A DNA stretch of 64,000 nt from Hemibagrus wyckioides (GCF_019097595.1 NC_080717.1:20096336-20160335), one strand, 5' to 3'; shown: positions 13,677 through 27,500, counted from the first letter of the stretch. Program-made: numbers and translations. Notes: generated by a model not told the origin, from the letters alone.

Positions 13677-13960
13677 CAAATTTCAGACAGAAAGAAAAGC
13701 AAAATGAGCGTTTAGCTGTGAGTGTGAATTGCCTTTCGCACCAGACAGATTTTCTGATCCCATTATGGCTCCAGCTAGCGTTTTTAGTGCAAATTTCTCA
13801 GCGCTTGTGTAGATTGCACATGCTCCCGGTGCCTAATGAGGGAGCATTAGCCAAGGGAGAAGCAGTAATTAGACCAAGCGTCAGAGAGGAGGACAGATGG
13901 CATGCAAAGACAAGTCTTTTTCCTTCAGACTTATTGTCCCACTCCTTCAAGGGATGTCAA
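13677..13960. promoter_or_regulatory. Candidate non-coding element; first 65 bases duplicate 12572-12637
   Basis: The segment begins with the second copy of the duplicated motif and continues into complex, higher G+C sequence without a convincing reading frame (ATTATGGCTCCAGCTAGCG and GGAGCATTAGCCAAG are typical strings). It has the look of a conserved non-coding element. Function is not shown by the sequence. Confidence 0.25.
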
Positions 13961-14519
13961 GACATACCGCTTTTATTCCAGCTCATCATACTTTTTATAC
14001 ACTAATTACAAAACAGTTTACTTTGTGAGGCTAAATGGGTTTGAAGTATTGCTTTAAATACAATTGGTTTGATATTAAAGAGTGACTAATATATCATTAA
14101 ATAGTTTCTGATCTCAGGCTGAAGGAGGCCAGCTGCACACATTCACCTCAACAGTGCCATTAAATTAAACCTGTGTTCTTTGATATGACAGGATTCCTGA
14201 AAGATCCTGGTTAAGGCTAGATTTAGGTTTGAGTATCCAGCAATCTGAATACGGTCGCTTCACTTAAAAAAAAAATATAGCCACTGAAGTGTTTCCAAAC
14301 ATAGCTAATCTTCCTAATTTATAGTTCTCAGCTGAAGATATTGGCGAGAGCCTCCTGATTATGAAAAATAATTCATGCTTCTGTATTCACACAAAATGTG
14401 ATAGTTAAGTTTTGACTGTACATAATTAGCTTGGGACTATGTCATAATGTAATGTGTTTTATTAGTGTATTGTTTATGGTAATTTATTGTTCATGTAGTC
14501 AAATATTGCAATGTGTTCT

Positions 14520-14660
14520 GCATTTGTCGGTGGCACATTTGAGTCTCTAATTAGGCTGTACTGAGTCGCGACGAAAATTATGGGAACTCGATGACAGCCC
14601 CATCAACATCTCACTGTGGTTTCAGGCTAAGTCGCAGAATGTAAATGAGCCTCATATGAC
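14520..14660. promoter_or_regulatory. Candidate conserved non-coding element
   Basis: A complex segment around TCTAATTAGGCT and GAGTCGCGACG within AT-rich DNA, with homeodomain-type TAATTA. There is no open frame of note on either strand. Confidence 0.22.
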
Positions 14661-15699
14661 AAACACTAAAGTGATGAGCCCTATGTGTGTGTGTTTAGGG
14701 ATTGGAACACGCATGCACACACAACGTAATTACATGTAAGTGCAATATACGTACCTACAAATAACCGAAGATGTGAAGATGCAACTGCTGAAAGATTTCA
14801 GTTGGTGTCATGTTTGAAAGACCTATATCCTTTAGCTGACACCCAACATCACATTTCTCCACACCGCTGCACACCTGGTCCTGATGTAAACTCTCTCTCT
14901 CCCTCTCTCTCCCTCTCTGATATCTGCTGTCAGTTCAAATTTGGAATGAAAAGGTGTTGCATGGGCTCAGCAAAAATGTGGCACATTAAAAAGTGAGGCC
15001 CAGCCTTGCACTGGATTTGGGGCTCAGGGGATTCTCCCTGATTTTTCCATATCTTCACAACCCACCTTCTTCGTTTCTCACACTGGCTAAACTGCCTGGA
15101 TCAGCACAATGGGTGCTTAAAGGGTCCTTGTTTCTCAAAGCAGGTCGGACAGCCTTAGCTTTTGTAGTGTTTTAATGTCACATTCCTGCCTAGCATTTTG
15201 TTTATTTTTTCTTTCTTTATGCTGGTGCTGCCCCAGCTCTGTCTGCCTGTCTCACACACACCTGCAGTGCCCGAGGGGGAAGGCCATGGCCCAGACCTTG
15301 CACCCCCACATTCTGCTTCTCCCAACACAGAGGAAATGAACACTTAGACTTGAACAGCTTAGCTGAAAGTCACAAAGTGTTGAGTTATTAGCCAACCAAA
15401 ACAAAACTCTGTCACCTGGAGGAGGTGTATCCACCTCTATCCAGGAAGGATTTATGCATAGAGATTTTTCCAGTGCAGTCTACAAACAAGAATTAAAAGA
15501 AGGGAACATAGTTTGACTCTTTGCCATAAAGTTTTGGGTTCACACATTGTGTTTCTGCATAAACAATTTTGAGGCTTAAGCAATCAATCCCACAAACACA
15601 CCTCAGAGTGTACAATAACAAGAAGCTACACAGTGTACTATAACCACAAGCCTGTTTTTGTGTAGATGAGGTGCTTTATGTGAAAGTGTGACTGTGTAT

Positions 15700-16060
15700 A
15701 TGGGTGATCAGTAGCACCTGGGACAGCAGGGACCGTGGGGCGAGTACCAGCTTCCAGAGTGCTGTGTGGCAGCGCCCGCCTGGCTTTGGCACCTCAGCTG
15801 TCAGCCCATGCTGCTGATGACGCCAAGGTGCAGGGCGAGAGAGCCGATAATGAAGGTACCCATCTTGTTTTCACGACAGATTGTTTGCTCTGGGCCTTCC
15901 GAGGTGGCGGTGAGCTCCACGCAACTACACGCCCCCTTCTGCCTTAGGGCTTGGCACCTCTGCCAGGAAGAGGAAGGTATTTTTACCCTGCACGCATCCA
16001 TCAAGGCTGCTTTCGAGATCCACCATGTTGAGTGCAAATGATAATATTTTGCCTGATGAC
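15700..16060. other. GC-rich non-coding island
   Basis: A marked rise in G+C, with overlapping open stretches on both strands (plus 15735-15947, minus 16037-15801). They conflict with each other, lack recognisable domains and are not flanked by convincing splice sites in matching frames. It could be a regulatory island; coding status is not supported. Confidence 0.3.
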
Positions 16061-16419
16061 TGACTCTATTTGGTGTGTTTATGTGGTTGAGTGTTTTTTT
16101 TTCTTCCTCTACACTTTAAATCATAAACAGTAAACAAGATGAAGCAAACAACAAGCAGGTTAACTTTCACCTGCTCTTTAATTCCCTAGATCTGTAAAAA
16201 AAAAAAAAAAATGCGTGCAAATCAACCAAGGACATTTTAAAGGACAGATTTTATTTCCTGATTTTGAATTTTATAAGTCATTATGCAATTCTGTAAAAAA
16301 AAAGAGCTCCACAGTGTTTCTCTGTCCTTCTCAAGAGCGGCAGAACTTGAGAGCCTGAATAGCAGGAGACTGGTTCTCAGTAAGCCAAGACTACAAAAGG
16401 TTGCTTTGTGAAATCTGTC

Positions 16420-16560
16420 ACAGACTGGCCCCTAATGAGTGTTCGGCAGCGATGAGAGACACCCACTTCCCGCTCACTAATTGCTTTATTAATGGCCTGC
16501 CCGTTTTTGATATCGCCATCCGCTTAAGCACTAGTTGTCCTCCACACTTTCTGGCTCTCC
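16420..16560. promoter_or_regulatory. Candidate conserved non-coding element with homeodomain sites
   Basis: Contains CTAATTGC at 16477-16484 and TTTATTAATGG starting about 16486, embedded in complex sequence. The TTTAT and TAAT cores suit HOX/CDX-type factors. The call rests on motif content only. Confidence 0.28.
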
Positions 16561-17479
16561 AAATCAAAGATACCTGACCCTATAGCCCTGTATCACAGGC
16601 TGGGAGCCTCGTAGGAGGCTGGGATGAAGGCAAGCAATGAGAGAGAGAGAGGGAAAAAAAACTTTTAAGGCTTTCAACCCACTGATGAAGAGGATCATTT
16701 GAAGAAAACCATATGCACAGGCATCTGCTTCTCCTGACTCTTAGCTTACTGACAACTATCTCTAGAGTCTCTCGAAGTACACCAAACACTGTTTTTAAAA
16801 GGAAGGGCCATCTGTCTTCCACTCTTCCCTTGCGAGGGCTTTTCTTGGCATGCTGAGATGCCTTACCTCTTCCGCCGACACTCTGAAAGAAGTGTGTCTC
16901 CCTAGATAAGTCAGTGGCAAGCATTCATCCAACTCCCAAAAGAAGAGAGAGAAATGGGCTGTGTAATCATCGGAGGTTCTTATGTGTGTGAATCTGTTAC
17001 AAGTGCTAAGAAGAGAAGAGCGGATCTCACACTAAATGTCACACAAAGTGAACTGCCAACATATGACATAAAGTAAATATTTTCTTAGCCATAATTCCTG
17101 CGACCAATTAACTTCCAATCTGTTTTAACTTTGAAGCAAAAGTTCTAATGCAACCTTTTTTACATTTTTTTTACACTTTTTCATTCCCCAACCTGTTATA
17201 AAACAGAGTATCTGTATGATGCATTTCAAATGTAGCACAATTTATTCAATTCAAGGTAACTGTAATTAATCCAAGGTAATTCACGGTATTGTAAATCACA
17301 TAAACCTACTAGTTACATTATGATGCTTACATCGTTTATAAGAAGCTTTGTGTAATCATAAAAATTTGATAGGAAATGTATTGTCTATGAGAAATACTGC
17401 TGCTGGCCTGTTCTAATAAGCTGAATGTAACTGTATTCCAGCCCTACATTATTATAGATGCCTTTCAGGCTACTGTATT

Positions 17480-17960
17480 CCTTAACCGTGATGGCCCAAG
17501 TGAAAGAGAAACGGCATTGATGCTGGAATGCATACACAGAGTGAAGAGGAAGTCATCAGCATGTGCTGGACTAATTACTGCTACTAATACAGTGAGGCCC
17601 AGCACTGCCGTTCATAATGAGGCAGTTGTTTTGGGAACCTGGTCAGACAGAGATGCCTGCAGGTGTCCATTGTGCTTGCTCCACATGAGGGGTTTAGGAG
17701 TGGGAGGAGTGGCGGCTAGTTTGAAAACGGCCGCTCGAAAAGGACCGGGCCTGGATTAGCATGTTCCCAGCAGTATGGGGCTATTCTGAGGGTAACGTCA
17801 TTAGATGGCATTAAAGCGATTCACTTTTTCCCCATTCTTCTGGAGATGTTCCACAGTGAGCACAGGATTAAGGGGTAAAAAGCAGCTTTAATTGACGAGA
17901 CTACATCATCTTTGATTTCCCCCTTAAAAATAATGTCCTCCCTTGCTTTGAAATTGGATT
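17480..17960. promoter_or_regulatory. Candidate regulatory island
   Basis: Higher-complexity DNA with GGAGTGGCGGC and AACGGCCGCTCG strings and TTAATTGACGAG near 17888. An open stretch on the plus strand (17517-17759) has no recognised domain. Nothing indicates a gene. Confidence 0.22.
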
Positions 17961-18199
17961 TCGCCCGATTAGTGATACCTCATATTGTTGTATAGGATCT
18001 AACTGTTAATAAATGTTCAAAGGAAGCAGAGCAAAACTTTAATATGTTCCAGTTTGTTATAGTTTCACTGTTTAAATCAATATCAAATCTCTTAAACCTC
18101 CAAGTGTGCTCGGCAATAAGTGTGTTTGAATAACCACACCAACGTCATTCTGCACTTTTAAAGAATTATTTAAAAGAAACAAAAAAAACCCGATAGGCT

Positions 18200-18680
18200 C
18201 TAGTGCCTAATTGCGCATAATTACAAGTATATTGCCAGCCTGAACATTAAGCTCCTTAAATTAAGACCTTAAAATTAGGCCTATTTTTGTCTCAGCTCTT
18301 GCTCGCCAGTTCCCTCCTTCATTTAACTTCTGCTGTTCTCTGTGTAGCAGGAACCAGGAGCCCCAGCACTAATGCAGCCTTCCATCCCTCTAGATCCGTG
18401 GTGTAATTAAAGCATGATTAAGAGGCAGGACCTGATGAATGTGTTTCTAAATGCCCCATGCTGTGCTGTTGTCAAGCCCAGCGTGGTGGTTTTAATTGAT
18501 TCGGGCTAATCAGCAAGTGGAATTAAAACAGTCACAGTTGTTTGGGAGAACAAGAGTGCAGGACTGGGCATCAGGATGGGACCAGGCAGCATAAGGCCTG
18601 AGCCTCGCTGGATCAGTTATCAGCCTTGCATAATTTGCAGCATGAAGACTCACCATGTGTCCAGCAGGTTGGTAAGACAA
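18200..18680. promoter_or_regulatory. Candidate enhancer-like island with several TAAT motifs
   Basis: TGTAATTAAAG near 18402, ATGATTAAG near 18414, TTTTAATTGAT near 18490 and GGCTAATCAG near 18504 lie in otherwise complex, moderately G+C sequence. The clustering suggests homeodomain (and bicoid-type TAATCA) input. Interpretation is inference. Confidence 0.3.
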
Positions 18681-18896
18681 ACGCTAGCTGCTATTGTTTA
18701 TTATTCCAGAGGAAATGCTTGTTAAAATAGGGAGCTTGGTTTCTGTTTTCTGTTACTGCCATTTTGCATTCTTTTTGCAATAAGCACTGTGCATTTGCAC
18801 CTGCTTACTGAGCTGAAAATATGACTAATGAAGCAGAAACATGATGAAAGTAAATGATGCATTTAAGTGCCAGTCTATGGCAATGAATAACACTTT

Positions 18897-18952
18897 GTTT
18901 TATTTTAGCACTTTATGTGTAATAATAGGCACTTTATGTGTGTAATAGGTAG
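18897..18952. repeat. Short tandem duplication of about 21 bases
   Basis: Two tandem copies of GCACTTTATGTGTAATAATAG-like sequence, differing by a small indel. Confidence 0.7.
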
Positions 18953-21950
18953 GAACAATTCTGCAGCGTTCTGGTGGCATATCTTCAGGCCGAAAGCGCT
19001 GAATCTATAGCTCAAATCAGACCTGCCACTAGAGTCGTTTGTTGTCGCTAACCCTCCTGTTGAGGCTCCGAAGTGGATGGCAGGGGATCCTGCTGCTTAG
19101 GACCTGGAGACATGGAAGTCCTACTTAGGTTTGTGACAGCAATCCTCAGGAGCTGGACAGAAGCCAGCTAAACAGTGGGATGGGCAAACGACATCAAAGT
19201 GCAACAGCCCACATAAGCTGTGGTTACTTAATGTAGGTGCGGTCATGCAGGGGTGCTGTTGTTGGAAAGCCTCTGTTTGTTGCAGTAGCAAACACATATT
19301 CGGTAGTTTCTGGTTAGGACGTTAGGACTTTTTGTTCTCAATGTTGATGGAATAAAATGATGGATTTTGATTATATGTAAGACTATAAATAAGAACATAA
19401 ATAGCCAAGACATCTTGGCTAAAAACAAAAACATTCAGCACTATTTCCATTCAACCTGTTGCCCTTGGTAAAATCTATTAAGAGATTTATCTATTTACTA
19501 AATGAAAAAAATGTTAGAACCCCCCATGATGTACACTGCATTGAGGTACAACATAAAGACAGATGTTTTGGCTATGGACATTCTCATCTGTCATAGATAA
19601 TAGCAGCCTAATGAGGAAAATCAAGCTGGCTGTGCAGATGGTAGTCATGAGGCAGCTGTAACATACAGTTGGACAGATGACATCTGCCTTTATGCTCTCC
19701 ATTAGTATAATCACACAATTAAGCACCAGCAAACCGTTGTGGAGAAGCCCTGTGGTATTTGTACGTCAACAGATGAGTTAATGCGTGTAATAGCATAATC
19801 AGTACAATCGAGGAACTGATGGACTGAGGATGAACTGTAGAAATAACTGCTTGTTTGTTATGTTTAATTAAACCTGGTTTTGTAAAATGCTAAATACTTT
19901 AGGTCATTAAACATGTTTAGCCATTTAGACATCTCCCAAAGGCATGTCAAGTTACTTGGAAAACCCAGAAGAAGAGGGCCTTCTAATTAAATCATATCGA
20001 AAGAATACTCACCTATAAAAAATTTCTTCAGATGAAAAAAAATATCATTATATTTTTAATTTTAACTTGACAACTTGAGGATGTAACAGGACAGTTGTGG
20101 TTGAGACATATAAATCACATCTATTAAAAAAAAAAAAAACTGTGAATAAATATTTCTGGAGTCAGTGATTGACTTTACTCAAGTGCACCTTGACAGACAG
20201 ATGGACAGACACACACACACACACACACACCCTCCACCTCTCTAGTAGGTCTGTTGTGCACTGTAACAGGCACACCTGGAGATGCTCGAGCGTTCCTTCT
20301 GTGAAGCCGGTATTATGCTAATTGTGACCCATGGGCACTGTGTGAAAGCTTGGTATAATTATCCGTGTAATTGTCTCGTATTTTGTAAAGTGCCAGATCG
20401 TTTAATTCCGGATTAACATTTCTCACCTCCAACAGCCGAAGGCTTTGCCTTAGCTCACCGCTGCTCCCCCGTGGGGAACTTGACATTATTCATATGCCAC
20501 ATTCTCTCTCTCACTCACTCTCTCTCACTCTGTCACCTCATCTATTTTTTGTTTTCTAAGAAAGGGGGTGAAACGCAGACCTTCCACCAGTCCTGCAGCT
20601 CAGGGATGGCTGTCCGCATTCCCCGCCATTACACACCACAGTATGCACACCACAGTGTGCAACTATCATGGTTTCACTGTGTTTGTAGAGGGGGATGACA
20701 GACTGGCTTTCATTTATGTCAGTGTCAGTTTTCACATGCTTGATGCCTTAATCCCCTCTGTGTTTGCCCAGGACTGCTTGGGATGATTTCCTCAGTGTGC
20801 ATTGAATGGGCCTGCTGTCTGCAGCACATCCAGCTCGGTAACCACAAATTAACGCTTTATGAAGCCTCTCCACTCATCACAGCTAGCTGACTGTTGCTAA
20901 GGTCAGACGAGGCTCCTATAGTAACTTTGACAGGCAACTAGAGCATGCTGCGTGGTTGTATACTGTACATGCAATGGGCTTAAATATAGCTCAAACATAT
21001 GCGGATTACCAAAATTTCTCACTTGTTCCATAGCCAGGATAGTAATGTATGTTTACTTTTTTGTTTTAGACACTAATTAGTGATGTTTATTACATAACAC
21101 TTATCAAGTACTAACTTCAAGTTGCTTGCCAACAGTATAGAGGCCCTAAAGGGCAACACTCCCTAAGCTTGTTTCCATTAATGCCATCATGAACTCCTGG
21201 GAATAAATAAACACGCTGTGTTCAAAGACATGGCACGTTCACTATATAGCGCAGTCACTAAAAATGACCCATAGCCTGCAATAGACATATGAAAACAATC
21301 ACAAAATATATATATATATACATATACTGGTTTGGAGAGTCTTAAACAGTATTAGAAATGTAAAGCCTTTGTAGATACCAGTCATGTACACTGACAATAA
21401 CTTAATTACAAACTAGTATTTCTGCACATTTCTGGCTAAATCCTCTTATTCTATATGTTTAATTAAGTTACTTTGATAGCTTGTCTCTATTTTTCTAAAT
21501 GTATATCTAATAAAGGAACCTCAGTCATGGCTGGAGAAAGTTATATTAATATTTACTACTTTATTTATTAGTAACCATTTAATTTCTGCAGAGATCAATT
21601 TTGAGACCTGACTCCAATTACATCCTGATAATGCAACTTCTAAACGTGCGTATTCATGTACAAAGGTAGTGCAGCTTCAAAGCCTTTAGTTTATTTTGGG
21701 CAAATGCCAAGATTGCGAGATCATGTCTATGTGAAGGAATGTGAACATACCTTTGCAAAGCGATGGCAATTCTGTGTAGTAAGAAATTACACATCACTCA
21801 AATTAACGTATATTACAGTACTACTGTGCTTATCAACAGATGGGGGTGTGACTTTAGACACAGCTACAGCCTGATAAAAAAAATGTGTAGAATCATTTAG
21901 CAATGAAATGGCCTTGCTTCTTTTCATTTTTTGTATTCCAATTTAAATCT
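18953..21950. other. Intergenic DNA with candidate regulatory stretches
   Basis: No gene is recognisable. Positions 20240-20470 form another complex stretch with TATGCTAATTGTGACC and TATAATTATCCGTGTAATTG. An (AC)n run of about 22 bases lies near 20210-20231 and short (AT)n at about 21306-21320. The remainder is AT-rich. Confidence 0.45.
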
Positions 21951-21957
21951 GTAAATG

Positions 21958-22079
<122 letters not shown>

Positions 22080-24045
22080 AATCCTAATAATAATCTTAAT
22101 TCTTTTTTGGATACAGTTAATTTGTTGTAATAGGACCTCACTGAGCCCAAAGCTTCCATGCCACATTATTATGTGAACGTAGCTTAAACAAGCAGGGCAG
22201 TGCAGGGAAACAGCGATTAGGCTATCAGCAAGACAAAAGGAGACACAGGTGTTTCAGGTGACGCTAATCTTACAGATGCTAAACCCTCCTGTCATTGAAG
22301 AGCTTTTTTTTTATTTCAACACATCCCAGTAAATAGTCTATGCACTGCTGATGTGAAGGTAAATAATACGAGTTTGAACGTGGTTTGACTAATCGCCATG
22401 CCACCTGAGGCGTTTAAAGAACAACTGAATTTACACCGCTCTTTCAGTGAGTCAGATCCACCTGGCACATAAACGCTACACGTTTCCCAGAACTCCAATG
22501 CAGCATTCCTCTATCAGTCATCTGGTGCTGCAATTTAGTGATTTAAGATCTTGACTGACATTTGATCTAGTCATTTCCGGGCCTGACAAACAGAAATGCT
22601 GTGTGTCCTTCAAATATTTGACGTGGTGAAAAGCCCTGGCTGCCAAATTACAGACTAATATTTTTCTAAATGCAGAATGACTAATGGACAAATATCTTAA
22701 GTACACTTCAGACTTCAGATATTGACAGGGCATCAGAGTTCATTTGAAAAGCGATATAACTAAGATACTATCCTGATTGGGTTGTTTGTACGTTGGCACA
22801 GCATTTCATTAATGTACTATTGTAATTACCATAATTACAAGCACACAGGTACAGCCTTAACAGCAAGTCATAAATACCACATGACAATCTCAGTTCATTA
22901 AATGAATCTTAAGTTGGGACATGTCAGAAATTTGACAAAAAGGTAACAGTTGATTTAAATCAACAGAAAATGTGCTAGATTAAACATTGCGTAAACACCA
23001 CTTTATAATTGCATCTGGTTCTTTTATGTCAATACAGTCGGTGTATTATTAATGTAGTAAGTACTTTCATCATTATTTATCAGAGTAATGTGAATGGCAT
23101 TTTAACATGGAGCTAGCAGACTACTTTTTTTTGTTAGTGTAAGAAATAGTTTATTGCTTAGGTAATAAACACATCTACCACTGTGATTTATACAGTAGTT
23201 TATTTGAACTTTTAACAGTTGTGACAGACACAGTTATAAACTTCTGCAGGTAGGAAAACAGGACATTTTTGACGAGCACTTAAAAGCACCATAATTCGGT
23301 GGCAGATAGATTGATTGGGTAAGGACTTTAGTTTACACTGGAATCAAGTCAACACCAAAACTGCCAAATCAGCTACTATCATTACATGGACTGTTTTTGT
23401 TTCTAACGCGCAGATAGCTTACTGCCATACAGGGTATTACTATCTACTTGGTTTTCAAAGCAGGGATGTCATAGGGCTCCTGGTGCAGACATATGAACTG
23501 GTTCTGGTATGAAACAACCTGTCAACCTAGACACAATAAAAGTCGTGACGAGGCATTACACAAATGTTGAAACACCAGAAGCCTAACCACCTGTTTCTCG
23601 CCAGACTTAAAGCTCACTGAGCATGTGTGTTTGAAGTCATTATCTAGGCTAAATGTCAGTGATCATGATGAGGCAATTTCCACCTGTATTATACATGTGA
23701 CTAATAGAACAATTGTGGCCATGTCAAAACTAGTTAGTGATGGTTGAACACTTTTGTGTTTGTCGGCTATCTAACCTCAGTTACTGGATTAATACTTTAA
23801 TATAATTTTATGTATTGTATTTTTACTCTCTTTTACACACTTTAAAGTTAACATTTATGATTATATTTTATACTGTTATGTTCTATCTTCTTTCTGTCAC
23901 TGCTATAATTATTATTCTTATTACACATTGCTTTATTACATCTGTATGTTTTTCTTCACACGGTAAAGCACACTTTTACTTTGAAAGGGGGCTCAAATAT
24001 CAAATTTAGATATTCAGTTGTCAAATTTTGGTAAGACTGTCCCCA
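22080..24045. other. Intergenic DNA, nothing recognised
   Basis: AT-rich, no gene, RNA or repeat family identified. Short open frames (for example plus 23315-23512) have no supporting features. Confidence 0.5.
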
Positions 24046-24089
24046 TTGTTCTTACCCATTTGGTAAGAACAACCCCCTTGTTCTTGATT

Positions 24090-24500
24090 GAGAGGTATGT
24101 GACCCAATGTGATCTTCCGTCATTGTAGGCCATCTGCCTCAGGTTTTGAAGTGCTGTGCAAGCTGAGATGCTTTTCGGCTCATCATAGATGTACTGATTT
24201 GTTGTTTGAGTGAACTCAGCCTTCTTGTCTGCTTAAACCAGTCTGGCCTTTCTCCTTTGAGCTCTCACATCAAACAAGGCATGTTTTTGTCACTGGATGT
24301 TTTTTTTGTCCCATACTGTGTAGACTTTTGCATTTAAAATCCTAGATGATCAGCAAAAATACTCACCAGCCATGCCACAGTCACTTTTTTCTCCATTCTA
24401 ATGTATGATATGAACATTACCATTAAAGTTCTTATAGTTTGGCTGCATGAATGAACAGGGGTATAGGTGTTCCTATTAAAGTGGACTGGTGAGTATATAT
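24090..24500. mobile_element. Old teleost interspersed repeat (probable non-autonomous DNA element)
   Basis: Recognisable landmarks in order are GTGACCCAATGTGATCTTC, GAGATGCTTTTCGGCTCA, AACCAGTCTGGCCTTTCTC, CACTGGATGTTTTTT and the 3' end GGTGTTCCTATTAAAGTGG followed by a GTGAGTATATA end. This order matches a repeat dispersed through many fish genomes. The copy is diverged and has internal loss. Family class is from memory, not from a library search. Confidence 0.65.
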
Positions 24501-27500
24501 ACTGTATATATTGTGTTAATAATCACCAGCATTAGCCCTTAGAAATATTATTGTAGGTTATTCTTATATTTCTTCCTTTAGGGTACATTAGTGCTGTATA
24601 GGTCTGAAACTGAGGTGGGCAAACATCAGAGAAACCTTATCTGATCCAGACCAACTTAGGAAGACACCTCTGGAATTCAGAATGATAAACCGCCACTTAA
24701 GACCCATAAAAAGGAAGATTTAGTACTATACCATGTCAACCCTGACAGCTGGAAGCATTGCTGCTGGGTCCTTGCCATAATAAAATACGAGTTACGAGGT
24801 AATGAGGGTCACTCCTTAACTGTTTTCTACAACAATGCATGTAGCACAGGTAGTAAATTACAGTAAAAACAGATCAACAGATGAAAATACTCAGTGGATT
24901 TTGATCCCCTAGTGAGCCCAACAGTTATACTCATTTACCCAGATTTGAGGGAATGGATGATACAAGTTTCGAGTTGTCACTGTGCAGCAGGGACATAAAG
25001 CTGTGTTGTTGAGTGCGGGATTTCAGTTACCTGCTGGTCCAGGTTGAAAGCCAGCTTATTTGACACCTAATGTGTTGACAGGTGTCAAGGCAGGGTGCCT
25101 CTCCTTTTGTCTAGAGCAGAGGAGCTGGAAGGAGGGGGGAAGCTGCCCAGCCCCTGGGGTCTTCCTGTGGCGGCGTATGTTTCCAGTGGAGTCCCTCAAG
25201 GTGAGGAGCCCTTAAATAGACGCTTTAACTAGCCCAAACGGCTCCCTGGTGTGCACAATTAAGTGTCTTAAACACCTTTGTGCACCTCTGTGTTTGTTTT
25301 CCTCTTTTGATATTGACGCGTTGTTTGTTTTTGGTCATACCTCCAATTTGATGTTTGTGCTTTGTGTCAATAGAATTAACAAAATGGAAAAAGTAAATGT
25401 GCCACAAAATATTTTCCAATTTTTGGCAAATCTTTGGTTATCAAGTCGAAATTGTATCTGAATCATACTTTAAACAGAATTGTAATGAACATATTTGTAC
25501 AAACATGTAAATACACATTTGGAGACATTAACTGCTGAAATAAATCCCTGAACTCAGCAGGAAGATGAGTAAAAGAAAGTGCTAACAGTTTGATGGATTT
25601 TGGCAGGAAGCTTTTGCTAAAGGTTCTTTCAGGAGGGAAAGCACATGTGATCTTTATTGATGGCTGACTTCTAATTTATTGTATTTCAGGAGATGACATG
25701 AGCTGACAGGCAGAGAGAAACTGGCGAGTGGAAAGGAGAGGAGAGCTGGGCTGCAAGTGGAACTTGCTAATGTTTAGCACAATGGTGGATTTGAATCTCA
25801 ACTCATTTTAAGTATTTTCTCACAAGGCCAAGGCATCACAAGCCACTCCATGCCCAGTCCATGTGTGCCAAATTCACAGTAACGTTCCGGATTAGAAAAC
25901 TTACAGACACATACAGTACTGTACATATGAATGAGAATATAGAGCTCCTAGATCTTCTCAGTAGAGTTTATTCCTTTGTAAATTTTGGAAATCTTCATTT
26001 ATCTACTGTAAGCCTGTTCGTTCCTGCCATTCCTGGTCACTTCAAACACTGCAACCTGGTGTGTTTAGTGATAGACTCTGTATAGAGCTTATGATGAAGA
26101 TCCCAGGTGGCAGTTTTATAAGTCACACAGAGTTCCTGATCCGTGTAATTAGTTTGCCTGTGGAGGATTTCAACACAGTATGCATAGACTCACACTCACC
26201 AGGGAAGGGATTTTAAAGCACCTCTGTGCCCTCATACCCTGAAGGCTAAAACAGGAGTCTGAGGCTTTTAATATTACATGAATACAAGTTGTTTAGTGAA
26301 CACAAACAAGGTTATAACCTCCGACACGGGTAAACAAAACAAGAACAATGAAATTCAGCTGAACATCAGATTCACCTTTTGTTAGAGCTTGCCAAAAGTG
26401 TTTCTGGAAGATTTTCTAATAAGAATGTATGTTGTTGTAGGACAAATTGCCACAGGCATTACACCATTAACTAATGTCTTTCCTCCACATGTTTTCACCT
26501 GTACAGAAACTATGCAAAAAATCTCACAGCTCACCATATCCCCCAGGCAACCGGAGGCATATCAAGCATATGGAGAAGTGTGAGGAGAGCTTACAGCACC
26601 TCCATCAAATGGAGTGAAATGATTCACTCACTACCAAATGTACTATGCCATTCCATCATAACCATATTTATGGCATCAATTGACAATTTCCTCACTGGTG
26701 ACAAACAAATGACAGACATGTTGACACAATGACAGGCAAAAAAAAAAATTCCCCATCCCAGCTGCAGTGTATTCCTTTGAAACCTTGAATATGAGTGGTT
26801 TTCTGTTGATTTCCTCATTCCAGACTAATAGAGATTCATAATTGTATTCACCAATTTTGCTTCATCGGAGTCGCAGCATGTCCCCAGCTTTTGATTTATT
26901 GATTGGAGGGTTGAGCAGTGCTATTATTCCTGACAAATTTGACAGCGTGGCTCTTGCATAGACGTTTAGAGTGTTATCTGTTTGAAAGCAACCACAGGAA
27001 CCGGTCCAACTGGTAACATATGTTCAACTGTAACACAGAGACCTCTTGTGGTTTCTTATGGCAGTTCCTGAAAATGGCATATGATCCTGGGGTATATGAC
27101 TACAGTAGAGAGATATGATATAGCAGTTGCAGTTTTCAAGCATATAGTTTTTCACTATTCACACAATATTAGCAATTAGTGAAGAATCATCCAGCTGGCT
27201 TGTATATGGGCTGGAGTTAGTGTATGTGTGAGGCAGGCCATCTGTAGTTGTTGTTATCAGGCTGGTTTAGGCCTACATTTGGTTCCAGCCTATACTTTCT
27301 GACCAGGTAATCTTAAAAAAAGAAGAAAAAAAAAAAACAAAACAAAAAACAAAATAGTAAATAAGAACCAAACCTACGGATAGTTTTAATACCACAAGTG
27401 AGCCAAGTTAACCATTATTGCTACTGAAAAAATAAGAATTTAAAGCTTATCTTTAATTTTTTTGTTCTATCCGTGAATGGGATTTTGATTGAGCATGTTT

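Noticed and set aside
15735..16041. Overlapping open frames on both strands in a GC-rich island
   Set aside because: The frames contradict each other, have no recognisable domain and lack matching splice sites; raised G+C alone explains the absence of stops.
16580..16924. 114-codon open frame on the minus strand
   Set aside because: It has no domain, and part of it is translated from a GA-rich simple stretch.
25425..25460. Resemblance to microRNA miR-9 (TCTTTGGTTATC)
   Set aside because: The match stops after 12 bases and no complementary arm lies within hairpin distance.
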